NCBI GenBank assembly: GCA_025529335.1
Contig: JAMYHX010000095.1
Span: 105,320-169,319 of the forward strand
DNA from: Rhizopus sp. PT2906
Taxonomy: Eukaryota > Mucoromycota > Mucoromycetes > Mucorales > Rhizopodaceae
Length of the DNA: 64,000 nt
Direction of reading: 5' to 3'
Position 1 is the stretch's first letter; the number at the start of each line of letters is the position of its first letter. Of the stretch, positions 47,944-60,510 are shown one piece after another. A program made the position numbers and the translations under genes. The notes below the pieces were generated by a model that was given only the letters and a program-made list of their open reading frames with translations, did not search any database and was not told the origin of the DNA.

Positions 47944-50900
47944 ATGCCTTTACCGAAATCTACTAAGCAACTCGATCGTTCAAAAAATGATAACAGTAAG
48001 ATATATAAAACACTACTTTTCAAAATTGAAACCATGACTCATGACTTTTTCATTAGACACTGCATCAAAAGAAAAAAAGAGACACTTGTTTAGATTTGGA
48101 CGCAAAAAGAGTAAAGAAAAAAACAATGACAAAAAATTGTAGTTGAAACATATGACGTTACTCTAACAATTTAATGCATATTTTATTAGGTCGATCCGAG
48201 ATATTAGTGCCAAACGAAAAGAAGGAGGATGGTATGAGTATCTCGAGTAATACAGATGCATTGACAGCAGATGACGATTCTGCCACAAAAAGAAAAAAAT
48301 CAACAAGTTCTAGTTTTCATAAAAAGGAAGAGGTTCGCTTATATACACATTAATTTCACTTTTATTCTTATTGTATTTATGGTATATCTGTTATGCTTGT
48401 AGGACATCGAGCGTAAGTTGACCATCTTTTTACATGCACATGATCAAGAGAGATGACTCTTTATATTAGATCAAAACATGGGTACAATGGAAGGAATCGT
48501 CAACTCAGAATATCAAACATATGAAAGAGCGCCGACGTTATATGTAAACATTGCGTATGCATGTCAATTATGTGCAGGAAAACTAAAAAAATATATATCG
48601 GGCTTTTTCTTTATTTAGCAAATTGCAGATCCATCCAGCGAACATTGGGCACCTCCAGATAGTTGGGCTGTGCAACCACCAGACGAAGAGGACGCTCATT
48701 CAATCAATATGCAAACGACTACAGACTATTTTTCAGTAGTCGAGCATGAGACGTGGAATGTGCAAAGTAAAAATGTAAGAGTGAACGACTGTTTGTTGAT
48801 ATAGACTTACATCCCTTTTAGTACTGTATTCGAGTATTTCGTCCTGATGGCACATTTGGCACGCTCATTGCTCCCTTGGATGCAACAGCAAATGATCTGA
48901 TACAAAAACTAGCAGGAAAGTTCTTTCTGCAAGATTGGAACAGGTATAGATTGACGCTTGTAAGACATAGTCTAGGTAAGTAAATCTTCATTGTTTATAT
49001 ATATCTATTTCTAGAATCAATCTATATAAACCAGTTTCATTACATAGAACGTGTTCTTCAACCCAATGAGCGTCCTTTACAGATACAAAAGTTACTATTA
49101 GAACAGATGGGTTATATGGAAGAAGATAGAATAGAAGATGTCGGTCGAGAAGACAATTCATATCTTTATCGTTTCATCTTTGGTATTAGTAATTCAAACA
49201 ATGTTCAAGAGGAGGAAGACACTGGACTCTATAGTCGAACAGATTTACACGGAAGAAATTTGCTTAACATTCCAACTTTCTTGTACAAGTATGCTGCACG
49301 TATCGCATCACTGGATTTGTCCAAAAACATCCATATCGAAATCCCTGTAGACTTCTTGCAGCTTTGCAAGAACTTGAAGCAGTTTTGGTTAAATGATAAT
49401 GAATACAAGTTATTGCCACAATCAGTTCGATATATTCCCAACTTGGAGCATCTCAACATATCCGGAAACCAAATTGAAGATTTGCAGCATGCACGACTAG
49501 ACGAATTAAGCGCTCTAAAGACATTGCGTGCTTACAACAACCGTCTGAACTCTTTACCTGATGGCTTTGCAAAGTTTCAATGCTTGACGATTCTGTATAT
49601 ATCCAACAACTCATTCACAAAATTTCCAGATGTCATTTGTGAACTGCGCAGCCTAGTTCATCTGGATATCAGCTTTAATAAGATCACATCCTTTCCTGAA
49701 CAAATTGGCAACCTAACACAACTTACTTATTTATTTGCTACAGCAAATCGATTGAGTGGAAGCCTACCACAAGGGTTTTCTAAACTAGAGAATTTACAAG
49801 AACTTGATATCAGACAGAATCAAATCACCGATATAGAAATATTACACGACTTACCAAAGCTAGAACGTATCTCGATAGACTATAACGCCGTAACTGTGTT
49901 TGACTATGGGTTTAAACATTTGAAGCGACTTCGGATGTCCAAGAATCAGTTGACACAGTTTAGCATAAAGAGTCATGCGTGGATGCTGGTTGAACTCAGT
50001 TTGGCAAACTGTAAATTATCATCATTAGCTGATCACTTATTTTTAAACACGACAAATCTCGAATGCTTGATTCTTGACGGCAATACCCTTACTGTAATAC
50101 CCAGCAGCATTGGTGTTTTGACTAAGCTACAAAGACTGTCGATTCAGAACAACAACCTTGAAGTTTTGCCTCCTGAAATATCCAAACTGAAAGAGCTCAA
50201 GATACTGGATGCACAGAATAACAATCTAAAGACACTACCAAGAGAGATTTGGCTCTGCACATCTCTCCAGACATTAAACTGCTCTTCGAATCTACTGGAA
50301 ACATTTCCTGAGCCATTTCCAATGATGTCAAACGTCAGCATGCCTTCGGTCTCTGTGGCTCCTACTTCTCAGGCAGGTCAAGGCATTGCTCCGCCTACAC
50401 CAGTATCTGAACAGCTACCGGCACATCCCTTCGATAACAGCAGCAGTGATAACAGTATTCCAAACACATTATTATCTAATGGATTTCAACCGCCACCCAA
50501 TTTCAACCCGCCTTCCTTCTTTGCAAGTCCTCGTAACCATCCGCCGCCACTTTCCTTGTCACTTCGATATCTTTTCTTGGGAGATAATCGGTTTACAGAT
50601 GATGTGTGGTCACCACTTTCATTGTTTCTGGAACTTCGTACGCTTAATCTGTCATTTAACGACCTATATGAAATTCCACCTGACGGACTTTGTCATCAGC
50701 ACCTTTATGAACTGTACCTTTCCGGAAATCATCTTGCCTCGCTTCCTGCAGATGATATTGAAAAGCTCAGTTATCTACGTGTGCTGGCTGTGAATGGAAA
50801 TAAGTTGCAAACATTGCCTGCAGAAATTGGTAAACTAAGGAAACTATTGGTGTTGGATGTGGGCAATAATGTATTAAAATACAACATTTCGAATTGGCCG

Positions 50901-53442
50901 TACGATTGGAACTGGTAAGCTGTCTTTTAAAAAAACTATACATAGACTCATTGATTGTAAATCAGGAATTGGAACCTGGGCCTTAAATACCTTAATCTTT
51001 CAGGCAACAAAAGATTAGAGATAAAAAAGACACACCCTGAATTACATAATCCAAATGACCGCAATTTGTCTGATTTTAATGCTCTTGTTAAGCTACGTAT
51101 GCTAGGTTTAATGGATGTCACTATCTTGGGTGTGATGACACCAGAAGAGGATTGTAATCGTCGTGTGCGTACATCACCTTCTGAAGTCAACAGTATGGGC
51201 TACGGTGTTGCTGACTGGTTGGGCCCCAGTGATAACTTGACAACATGGGATCTCGTGATGCCTCGATTCCGTAACCGAGACGACGAGTGTCTTTTTGGTT
51301 TATTTGATGGACTAAAACACAGCAAGACGGGGTGCCGATTAACTTACTTTTTAAACGACCACATCAATCAGTTCTTTACCAATGAGCTTCAAAAGACCAA
51401 AAACAGCGATACTATCGTCTCTGCTCTTCGTCGAACCTTTTTGGCTCTTGAAAAGGAGTATGGATCTTTAGTGGCCGAAGACAAGGAAATAGGCGCATCT
51501 GGTCTTGTTTGCTACATCGTAGGCACAAAACTCTACGTGGCCAACGTGGGTGACTCATTGGCCGTACTTTCACGCAACAATGGACAAGCTCATGAAATCA
51601 CCCAGAAGCATATACCATTGAACCCTAGTGAGATTTCGCGTATTCGGGCAGCAGGTGGCTATGTTTCCAATTCAGGTCTTTTAAATGACGAGCTTCACGT
51701 ATCTCGAAGTTTTGGATATTACCACTTTATCCCTGTTGTAAACGCCAATCCCTTTGTGTCAACCATTGACCTTGAAGAAAATGACGAGTTTGTCATTATG
51801 GCCTCTCGAGGTCTTTGGGATAAAATGAACTACCAGACCGCCGTTGATATTGCTCGAACAGAAAAGGATGATCTCATGATTGCTGCTCAAAAATTACGAG
51901 ACTTTGCTCTTACATACGGTGCCGATAGTAACATCATGGTCATGATAATCGGTGTTGGTGATCTGTTTAACAAGAGAAATAAGCGCAGAAACTATCGTGG
52001 TGGCCCAAGCCGAACAGGTACCAGCGAAGTGCTGATTGACGAAGGCATTGGAACGCCTAGTATCATGGCGAAAAACAAACGCCGAATCAAGGATGAAATT
52101 CCTAGTGACTCGGTAAGATATTTCTTTTATTTTAGCTCTCTTTTAGACTAACTAGCGTTCTTTGTAATTTGCAGACCTTGGCCCGACTCGATAAAGAAGT
52201 GCCGCCGCCAACAAACCAGGTAACACTTGTGTTTACGGATATCAAGGGTTCGACACAACTTTGGGATACACAGCCTGAGAATATGCGTTCTGCTATAAAG
52301 ATCCATGACGCTGTCATGCGTCGAACACTTCGCAGTATTGGTGGATATGAAGTCAAGACAGAAGGTGATGCATTCATGGTCTGCTTTCAAGATCCAGTTG
52401 CTGCACTTCTTTGGTGTTTTACAGTTCAACTTCAACTACTTGAAGCAGACTGGCCAACAGGCATACTAGAAACAGAAGAAGGCCGGGAGATTCAAAAGGA
52501 TAACAAAGTCATTTATCGCGGCTTATCTGTACGTATGGGGATTCATCTCGGCACACCTGTGTATGAGCGTAATCCGATTACAAAACGCATGGATTACTTT
52601 GGTCCGGTGGTTAATAAGGCAAGTCGAATATGTAATGCGGCTGATGGTGGTCAGATCTGTGTATCCTCTGATGTGATTGCAGCATTAAGAGAAATGCCTG
52701 GTGTATTTAAGGACGATAAGACAGGTTTGAGCGCAGATAGAGCAAGCGCAAGGTTACATCCGCTTAGCCGTGATGTGCAGCAACTGAAGCGATTAGGATT
52801 TCATATCGTAGAACTAGGTGAACATAGACTAAAGGGACTGGAAACACCAGAGATGCTCAGCTTAATCTTCCCAAAACAGTTGGCAGGACGTATGGAAATG
52901 GATAAAAGTGACACAGCTACTCTTATTTCTACAACCACTGTAACGCCTCAAGCAGAAGTAAATGAGTCTCCTTTCCGCCGCGCAAGTTCTGCACTCTCCT
53001 TAGCACGTCCAATCAATCGACAAATTGATCCTAATCTTGTAGCCTCTTTAAACAACCTTACTGTCCGCTTAGAATGCCTTACAGCAGGGTGCCCTCTTGG
53101 TTCATCTAGGACAGATTCCATATTTCAGTACTCACAATCATTCCACAGGCGTATGGAAGAAGTGGCTTCTGATGAAGAAATCATCTTTTTGATTGAAAAT
53201 GCTATTACACGTATCGAGGTAAGATCACTGTGCTATTTGTATTAAAATTAGGCTGACATGAATCAACTACTAGAATGCTGTGTCCACACTGTATTTGCAA
53301 AAGGTTGGTAAATTTGCTAATGTACTAGAAAAGCTTGGAGAAGCGATCGAGCTGGATTCATCACATATACTAAGAGCACTTCAAATATACTCAGAAGTAG
53401 AAGGGCTACTAGAAAAGCCAACAGGCTTATTATATAAATAGC
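47944..53442 (+). CDS. CYR1: Fungal adenylate cyclase (RA-LRR-PP2C-class III cyclase)
   Basis: About 1,620 residues. Order: basic, Ser-rich N-terminus; Ras-associating-like domain (YCIRVFRPDGTFGTLIAPLD); at least a dozen leucine-rich repeats in the large exon 49048-50915 (for example LERISIDYNAVTVFDYG, LRTLNLSFNDLYEIPPDG); a PP2C-like domain (FGLFDGLKHSKTGC, LYVANVGDSLAVLSRN); and a class III cyclase domain (VTLVFTDIKGSTQLWD, SIGGYEVKTEGDAFMV, MGIHLGTPVYERN, YFGPVVNKASRICNAA). The C-terminus ends at the TAG at 53440-53442. This is the architecture of Cyr1, which makes cAMP in the Ras/PKA pathway. The metal-binding Asp (FTDIKG) is present. Introns: 48111-48189, 48333-48402 (GTTCGC donor), 48413-48469 flanking a 10-nt exon, and others near 48976-49047, 50916-50966, 52113-52176 and 53219-53274. 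Confidence 0.93.
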
Positions 53443-53473
53443 TTGTACACTTTCTCTGTTTGTAAATAGTTTT

Positions 53474-54843
53474 TTATTTTATAAAATCAAATAAACCTTC
53501 CTCTGGTTTTAATTCCGCATAAATATTTTGTGATTTAAGATATTCATCGCTCCAAAACTTGGTCAAATGACGTTGACCAGAGTCATTTAACAAAGTAACG
53601 ATAACATGTCCTGGCCCGAGTTTTTTAGCTGCTCTTACTGCTGCAACACAGTTGACTGCTGAGCTACTACCTACGAATAATCCTATGAGCGTATATTAGC
53701 CCTCTTTTGTTTTCATCTTTATTTCTCCCTCTTTTATACCATCTTCACGGACAAGATATCGTGACATCTTTATGGCTTCATCATCTGTTACGCGGAAGGC
53801 ATCATTAATCAAATGCCTTCCTTTATCAAAATTTTTTGTTAATCGGTTGATACCAATTCCTTCTACAACTGTATCCACCTGATGTCTTCTTCGTGATCCT
53901 TCTTGTTCAGTCGGTGAATACATTACATTGTATTTTACTTTATTGTATAATCCTGAGCCTTGTGGATCAGCCAAAAACACCTTTAATTTCTTAATATGCT
54001 GTTTGAGGTAGCAGCTGATGCCTGATAGAGTACCACCTGTACCAGCACCTAATACAAGAGCATCGATCTTGCCTCCTGTTTGACGATATATTTCTGGACC
54101 TGTATTATTGTAATGAGCGTTGAAATTAGCTTCATTTTCAAATTGGTCAGCAAAGTATCCCTTGGCATCTCCTTCTTTGAACTCCAATGCACGATCTCTG
54201 GCCAAATTGACAAACTGCCTTTTATCGATAATACTAGCAGGTCTCACTTTTTCGACAGTAGCACCAAGCTTTTCAAGCAACTGGTACTTTTCTTTAGCTT
54301 GATCGTCTGGCATCACGATCCATGCCCTGTAGCCTTTAGCGCGTGCGATCATAGCAATGGATATACCCGTTGATCCAACAGTGCCTTCAAAGATTGTACT
54401 TCCTGTATGTGGAACGAGAATGTTTTGCTCTTCTGCTATCTTGATCATGTTGAGTGCTACTCTATCCTTTGAACTGCCACCAGGGTTAAGAAACTTTGAT
54501 ATTCATTTCTTTAGTAAGTACACATAAGTCAGTTCCATATTTGTGTCCTCTGCTTTACCTCTGCCTTTCCCTACATGTTTTATGACTTGTTAGCGTCTTC
54601 ACATATGATTGTATAAAAGAGGTATACCAAAATAGTACAGCCAGTCGCTTCCGATAGACTTTTTATTTTCATAAGAGGCGTATTGCCAATGAGTCCGTCA
54701 ACTCCTTCGACAATATCAGTCGTAGGCTCATCATGTTCTTCCTTGTTTTCACTTTTTAGTTGTGCAATGAGACTGGATGCAAGTACTGTTATTATAGAAC
54801 CAGTAATTATGCCAATAAGCAGAGTTCTACCAGAACTAGACAT
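53474..54843 (-). CDS. Membrane-anchored cysteine synthase (PLP; Mcy1/YGR012W-like)
   Basis: The N-terminus carries a transmembrane stretch (LLIGIITGSIITVLASSLIA), as in fungal cysteine synthases anchored in the outer mitochondrial membrane. The PLP fold follows: IGNTPLMKIKSL, NPGGSSKDRVAL (SSKDR holds the PLP lysine), FEGTVGSTGISIAMIA, GAGTGGTLSGI (phosphate loop), FLADPQGSG and LFVGSSSAVN. The C-terminal part is LNDSGQRHLTKFWSDEYL. Expected reaction: O-acetylserine plus sulfide to cysteine, or a related beta-replacement; activity of this anchored group is less certain than that of the cytosolic enzyme. It is convergent with CYR1 (31 bp between stops). The long first intron begins near 54635. 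Confidence 0.85.
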
Positions 54844-55155
54844 TACTTCTTTTTTTATGTTTAGAAGAAAAAAAAACGTGACTTTGACACAATCCTGAAG
54901 TAGAATGATTTCTACTGAAATAGCATAATTGAGATAGCCCAGTTGTAAGGTATCATTTGTCCTTTTTTATATGTAAAAAACTAAATCAGACATAAAGTCT
55001 ATATCTATAATAAGATGCATTGACAAAATGCTCACTAGACATATAGTCTAAAAGACTCGGTTTGAGAGCATTCAGAAGAAAGGTCTTTTATTCCGTAAAA
55101 TCTGAGTTTACAATAACAATAATCTCCATGTCATGATCTCAGGTGGATAATTCAT

Positions 55156-56412
55156 TTATTTCTTTCTTTTATTCGTTTTCATGGTTTCCTCAATTACTTC
55201 AGAAGTAAGAGTTTCTGGGAGCAATTCTCTAACACCCTTTGGTATCCAGTTTGATTTGAATATAGTGTAATTTACGCCTTCTTTCCAAAGTGTTTCCCAT
55301 GTAAACATATCCATACATGGTATTTCATTAAGTAATCGTCTATAAAGCCGTCTTGTTTGTCTATTGTCATAGGGTGATTCATACTTTTGAAGCTCTGGTT
55401 TCTTTGATTCCTTTTCTTCTAAATACTCCAAGATGTTGGGCTTCTTGACTGTCTCATAGGGGGATCGGATATCAGCCACTGTTTGACTTCGAACTACCTT
55501 TGATTGAGAAACTTGAGATTTTAGATGAGGCGATAGATGAGCAAGATCAGGATTGTTTTGGTATGCAAAGTAAAACTGATTCCATTTTGGACCGCCTTTC
55601 CCTAAGCTGGCTGCTGACATGGGGTGATTAGGAGGTGCACCTGCTTTTGTTTCTAGTTCACATAATATTTCAAACGGAAGTGGCACCGGCACACGATTAA
55701 GTAAGTTGGAATGATGCCTCCAGAGCAAATTGGCCTTTCTACCGACATGTAATGGTTTATGCTTTGGCTCAGGTAGTATTGGAGATAGTTTCTTTCCTAG
55801 ATGATCTGTAATCAACACACGCAATGGTGGGCATAAAGGCGGTGGAGGAGCTGTACGAGGCACATGTGGGACAAATGGTTCTGGATGCTTAAAGTCGACT
55901 GGTTTGAACTGATTTAAGTAAGGCTAATCTTTCCTCAATCAAGTTAATCATTTGGAAATAAAAGGCGTCTATGGCATCTTACATAAAGCAGCGAGTGACG
56001 CACTTTTCCTCTTCTTCCATAAACATCTAAAAGTATCTTGTAGGTTTTTCTAAAGTTTCCTCGATTAGCTTCCTCTAATTTATGAAGTTTCTATCAAAGA
56101 ATAAGAAAAATAAGGAAAAAGTCGATCTATAGAATCTAGCTACCCTTCTTGCTTCTTTTATCTTGCTCTTTACTCTCTCAAGATCGGTGCAATCTTTATA
56201 TTCTTTAAACAAGTATCTTGTTCGATTCTGTATAAATGTTCTAGTAGTAAGAGCATTAAGTTTTTTTTTTTTTCTTTCATTTGAATCTATAAAAACCTTG
56301 CTCGATCATCAAAAAACAATGATCCCTCCGCTAATATGTTTTTATACAAAGCTTTTACATAAGTTGCATGGTTATCAGGAAATACAATCTTTGGAGCTTT
56401 CTTTGGAAGCAT
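55156..56412 (-). CDS. LYR-motif (Cup1/LYRM2-like) protein, probably mitochondrial
   Basis: About 345 residues. From the ATG at 56410-56412 the first exon gives NHATYVKALYKNILAEGSLFFDDRAR, an 'LYK/LYR' start. The next exon gives FIQNRTRYLFKEYKDCTDLE and IKEARR, and a third KLHKLEEANRGNFRKTYKILL and YGRRGKVRHSLL, the typical LYR three-helix pattern. A long Pro-rich and Arg-rich domain follows (APPPPLCPPLRVL, NLLWRHHSNLLNRVPVPLPFE...). The join at 56241-56296 uses a GTTTTT donor and restores frame exactly. By family, LYR proteins help assemble mitochondrial iron-sulfur or respiratory complexes or mitoribosomes; the second half is unassigned. The CDS ends at 55156. Confidence 0.6.
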
Positions 56413-58449
56413 ATCGTTTGATACCAAAGAGAAGAAGTTGTCAAGATGAATTAAGGGGACAACAGAAACGGTCACGCTTGAAAATTCACTGCATACTTCA
56501 TCCTCGCCACAGCCTGATTTCCATTTATGGATATATGTGTGTGTGTAGAAAATAATCGTGGGCGTACACCTTGTTTTTCATGCGATCAAGACAATCAAAA
56601 GAGACAGAGGTCATTTCCGTACTACTCAATCTAGCCAACAGTAAACCTGTCTTGTAATTTCAAACCCAAAGCCATTACCTCACTTTATTGATCGGATGGT
56701 AAAATATCAAACGCACCTTTTCCATGCCACAACCATCCTACCACAGTGAAGCCAGTTTAACTGATAAAATCGGCAAAATAATTTACTTGATACGGCAAAA
56801 CGAAGAAATCTCAGTTGCTCGATCTATAATTTCGAATAGGAAATAGTATAAAAGTTTTGTTTTGGATAGTATATCCTTACTCTTGTTATTTAGAGGTATG
56901 CTCACAGCTGCATTTGACCATATCTCAAAATAAACCGCTATTTGCTCATCTGGGTTAAAAGTCTGAATTTAAATCTCGTGGGGCCATGGGAAAGGCACAT
57001 TCAAAATCAGCAAGTGGACCCTGATATTAGGTTTGGATCGTGTACAAGCATAATTAAGCAAGAAAACCCGACAAGATAACTTACGGAATCTACCGAAATA
57101 ATCAAAAGAAAAAAGAAGAAGAGGATGATAACTTGGATTGAAAAAGGATGCTATTTTATAAATAGATGAGTGCACGCTTTAATCAGGTCAACATATTAAC
57201 GCTTTCTTGGAAAGGTTTACTATTTGCTTTATGAACTATACACACACTCATTCTTTGACTTGCGCATTAGTAAATGGTTCAAGGGTATTTCTATACTTTG
57301 GGCTGAGAAGTCGTTCTTTATCAAAGCAATCACTGCCAAAAAGGTTTATTGCGCAACTTACACCAAATACCCCTCTTACAGTGTATTATATGTTTGTAGA
57401 ATAAAGTTTAGCATAAACCTAAAAGCTAAGAGTATCATGTTTTTAACAGATGATGTTTTAAACTGACCCCTTACGTATGAAGTTCAAGTATGATGATTGT
57501 GTGTAAACAGATGGCTATGAGGTCAAATATTTTACAGATCATCATTAAGGATTTTGCATTTACTCAAATAGGATCAATCAAGAGATGACTGCCTGATTAT
57601 TTATCTTTATTCAACTTTTAGAGCCATTTTTTGTTCCTTGGTTGTACCTTTAATGGATAAATAATTCGTAATGATGCATGGTTCCTTAAAGTGGGTCTAA
57701 GTTTGTATCGCATTTTGCTTTCTATCACAAACAGCTGAAACTCACACAAAAGTGGCAATGATTCACTAAGAGAAAGCAATATTAAAGAATAAATGGCAGC
57801 TTTATTAAATCAGTAGCTTTATAAACATAGGCACATCTTTGATGTCACAGGGTCATTCGTATTCCTCTTCTCTGTTTTTATGCCTCATAGAAAGTTTAAT
57901 GAAATCCATGTTTATTCTAGGTGTAACTGTTAATGTATTGATCTCACTGTTTTTCATTTTAAAAGAATTACTCAAACTCAATCTGATGTGTGTCTTCAAT
58001 TCAAATAGGTTTGACCTACCAAGGTTAGCAATGTCAATAGAGACTAAAATGATAGTATTCAAATTCAGATAAACATCATTTTTCAATCCTTGATGAGCTC
58101 ATTTTGTTTTACTTGTTTTAACCTCTTTTAGCTTAATCACTAAATTAGTTAAAATACCTATTGATCGGAGCCATTTTGGTACTTCCTTAATTGTCGTGAT
58201 AGGAAATGTTGATAAGCTTTTTGCAGAATATATCAATTATTACTCCGCCTAATACAATGGATTAAGGCTCATATCGATTGGACAGATATACGTCATAGTA
58301 AGGTGTAGCATATCAATAACAATATTAAGGGGAACTCTGTCTATATATCAGAGCATGAACACACAGAACAGAGAGCTGAGATAAAGTATAAATAGCGCTG
58401 TATCTTATTCTTTTTTCTTTACTTCTTCAAATAAAAACAAATTGAAATA
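56413..58449. other. Long gene-poor region
   Basis: No protein gene is supported. Frames at 57207-57466 and 57839-58086 overlap on both strands and have no recognisable features. A TATAAATA at 58387-58394 followed by a C/T-rich leader is the promoter of the next gene. Confidence 0.45.
58387..58394 (+). promoter_or_regulatory. TATA box of the small gene at 58450
   Basis: TATAAATA sits 56 bp before the ATG, followed by a C/T tract and an A-rich leader. This is a clean promoter for a strongly expressed small gene. Confidence 0.55.
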
Positions 58450-58671
58450 ATGATTGCTGCTATTCCTCGCTCTGCTTCTATTGTCCTTGTTCCTGTTACT
58501 TCCTTTGCTGGTTATGCTACCTACGTTAGATCTACTTCAAAGCCTTCTGAAGCTTATGTCGAATACATGAAGAGTCATACTTCACTTGATGAAGCACTTC
58601 AAAAGAAATGGAAGAAAGTCAATAATGGCCTTGGTCTTGTTGACGTCGGTCGCTCTGGTGGAGGTCTTTAA
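58450..58671 (+). CDS. Small highly expressed-type protein, unknown function
   Basis: 73 residues, no intron. The N-terminus (MIAAIPRSASIVLVPVTSFA) could be a hydrophobic membrane segment or mitochondrial presequence, followed by a charged middle (EALQKKWKKV) and a C-terminal Gly-rich end (GRSGGGL). Codon use is like that of ribosomal genes (many GTC, CTT, AAG). No family is recognised. A small mitochondrial or stress-induced protein is possible but unproven. Confidence 0.65.
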   Translation: MIAAIPRSASIVLVPVTSFAGYATYVRSTSKPSEAYVEYMKSHTSLDEALQKKWKKVNNGLGLVDVGRSGGGL

Positions 58672-59072
58672 ACGCAACTATATACCTTATACAACATTGA
58701 TCTATTGACATAACACATCCATTCTCATATTTATTCTCCGGCTGGGCCAACTTCATTTTATGAATAAATCATATATTTATACACTTGAAAACTTTTGTTA
58801 GTTTTATGCACAAGATTGCTACATAATGGAAGAAACAGCACATTGGTATAAAGTAAACCATAATTATGTTATGTGTTTATAAAAAGAAAACACGTATATC
58901 TAAATGACACTTTTGTATGCTTAGTATACAATATAAACCAGTTATAGAATACTCTTAGTCACTCTTAAGAGTATATTTTCCTCTCCTTTAATGACAATCT
59001 TAATTCCCCTTTTTATTTTGTTGGCATAGTGAACACATACATACAGATAAGAGCTCCTCCTTTAAATACAGG
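58672..59072. other. Convergent intergenic region
   Basis: It contains AATAAA (about 58760) for the plus-strand gene. No gene is seen. Confidence 0.5.
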
Positions 59073-60285
59073 TTAGATTTTTTGTATTGCCAATGAACTA
59101 ATACAGAAATAAGTTTCTAGTATGGTCAAACTACGCTCAAATTCCTCAACATATTCTAATTGAGATGGTTTATCGTAGAGACCTAGCTGAGGCCCAATAG
59201 TAGGTAGCATGCTTTTTAAGACATCTTTCCAAATCCAATGCATGTTCTTTTTTCTACTTTCTTCAGTGGCTAATATGAAACAAACAAATATACATTAGCG
59301 ACCTCTATGTAAAAAAAAGGAAAGCAAAGAGGTTTACATAAATCAGCTATCGTATAGTCTGCTTGAACTATTTTGGCATTGTCAATTGCAGAAACGATCT
59401 TTTTCAGTTCAGTGGCAATGCAGGCGTTTTGACCCCTTGACTTGCAAGTTGCATGAACTATAGAAGAGGTCAATATAATGATGTACAAATAATTTAGAAT
59501 ATATTACTTGAAGCTAAAAACGCTTGTACCATGGCATTTCCTGTCAACTAAGATACATCTTTACTAACCATCCTACTATATTCAGTCCCATATTACCTTA
59601 TGGTCTATTTCTAGCAGCTGTATCATTCCTCCTGGCTTAGTAACACGTAGTAATTCCCTGATGGCAATCGGCCATTCTTCCTCACGAAGTGCCAATACAA
59701 GTAATCTCATATGCGCAAAGTCAAACGAGTTGTCAGGATATGGAAGACCCTTGGCAACATTTCCATAACTAAAGGTAAACTGACTGGAGCTGATAGCCTT
59801 CTGGGTAAAGTCAACAATATCACATCCGTGGTAGGAACAGTTGGGGTAATCTTTAATCATGTCCTATGGGAAAAATAAATCATTCTATCACAAAGATTCT
59901 AAAGGTAAACTTTCTTGCTTACCATGATCCAAATGCCTGACCCACACCCAACGTCAAGAATAGAGATATCCTTATTAAAATTAAGGGTTTTCTCAACGCT
60001 CTTGAGGAAGTTTCTATCAATCATAATTAAAAGGACAATATTTCAATAGGTTCAATTGTGATTTACCCTTCAAAGATACCCTTTATAACATAATGTTGCT
60101 ACTTCAAGATAAGCTTCCTTGCTTCTGCATAAAATAAAAAAGGACTGATCTCTTACTCTAATCAATCTACTCTTCTCTTCTTTATCCTTTGGTAGCCAGT
60201 AGGTTGAATCTTTATCATTGTGAAAGTCCCTCTTAGACGAGAGCATAGTTGCATCATCTGCTTCAATAACAGCAGAATGGGTCAT
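59073..60285 (-). CDS. SAM-dependent class I methyltransferase
   Basis: Several exons from the ATG at 60283-60285: an N-terminal leader ending STYWLPKDKEEKSRLIR, then HYVIKGIFEGNFLKSV (the 'N-DRL---H-------G-N' entry common to fungal SAM methyltransferases). Motif I is ISILDVGCGSGIWIM, motif II YHGCDIVDF, then GNVAKGLPYPDNSFDFAHM and LLRVTKPGGMIQLLE. The C-terminal exons (LTGNAMVQAFLAS, MHWIWKDVLKSMLPTIG) are less typical. The substrate is unknown; fungal relatives include Velvet-associated LaeA-like and trans-aconitate-like enzymes. An acceptor choice (TAG then CAACAT) was made to restore the motif. Confidence 0.8.
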
Positions 60286-60510
60286 TGATATTATTTATAT
60301 TTATAAGTTAAAATTAGAAAGAAAAACGAGAGAAAAAGGAGAGACAAAGGATGTCTTCTTTTTAAATAAACTCTTTTGTTTATCATTGAGTGTTTTGCTA
60401 TATAAAGCTCTTACAGCATCCCTGCATGCTTTGCATTATACTCTATTTTACATGAATTGCTGAATATGCGCAAAAGATTAAAAGCCACTGAAGCTTTCGA
60501 GCAGTTTATT

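Noticed and set aside
49229..50793. Alternative frames inside the LRR exon
   Set aside because: The main frame has clear leucine-rich repeats; the others are shadows.
56969..58086. Overlapping frames on both strands in the long gap
   Set aside because: No domain, no leader, no codon bias like the surrounding genes.
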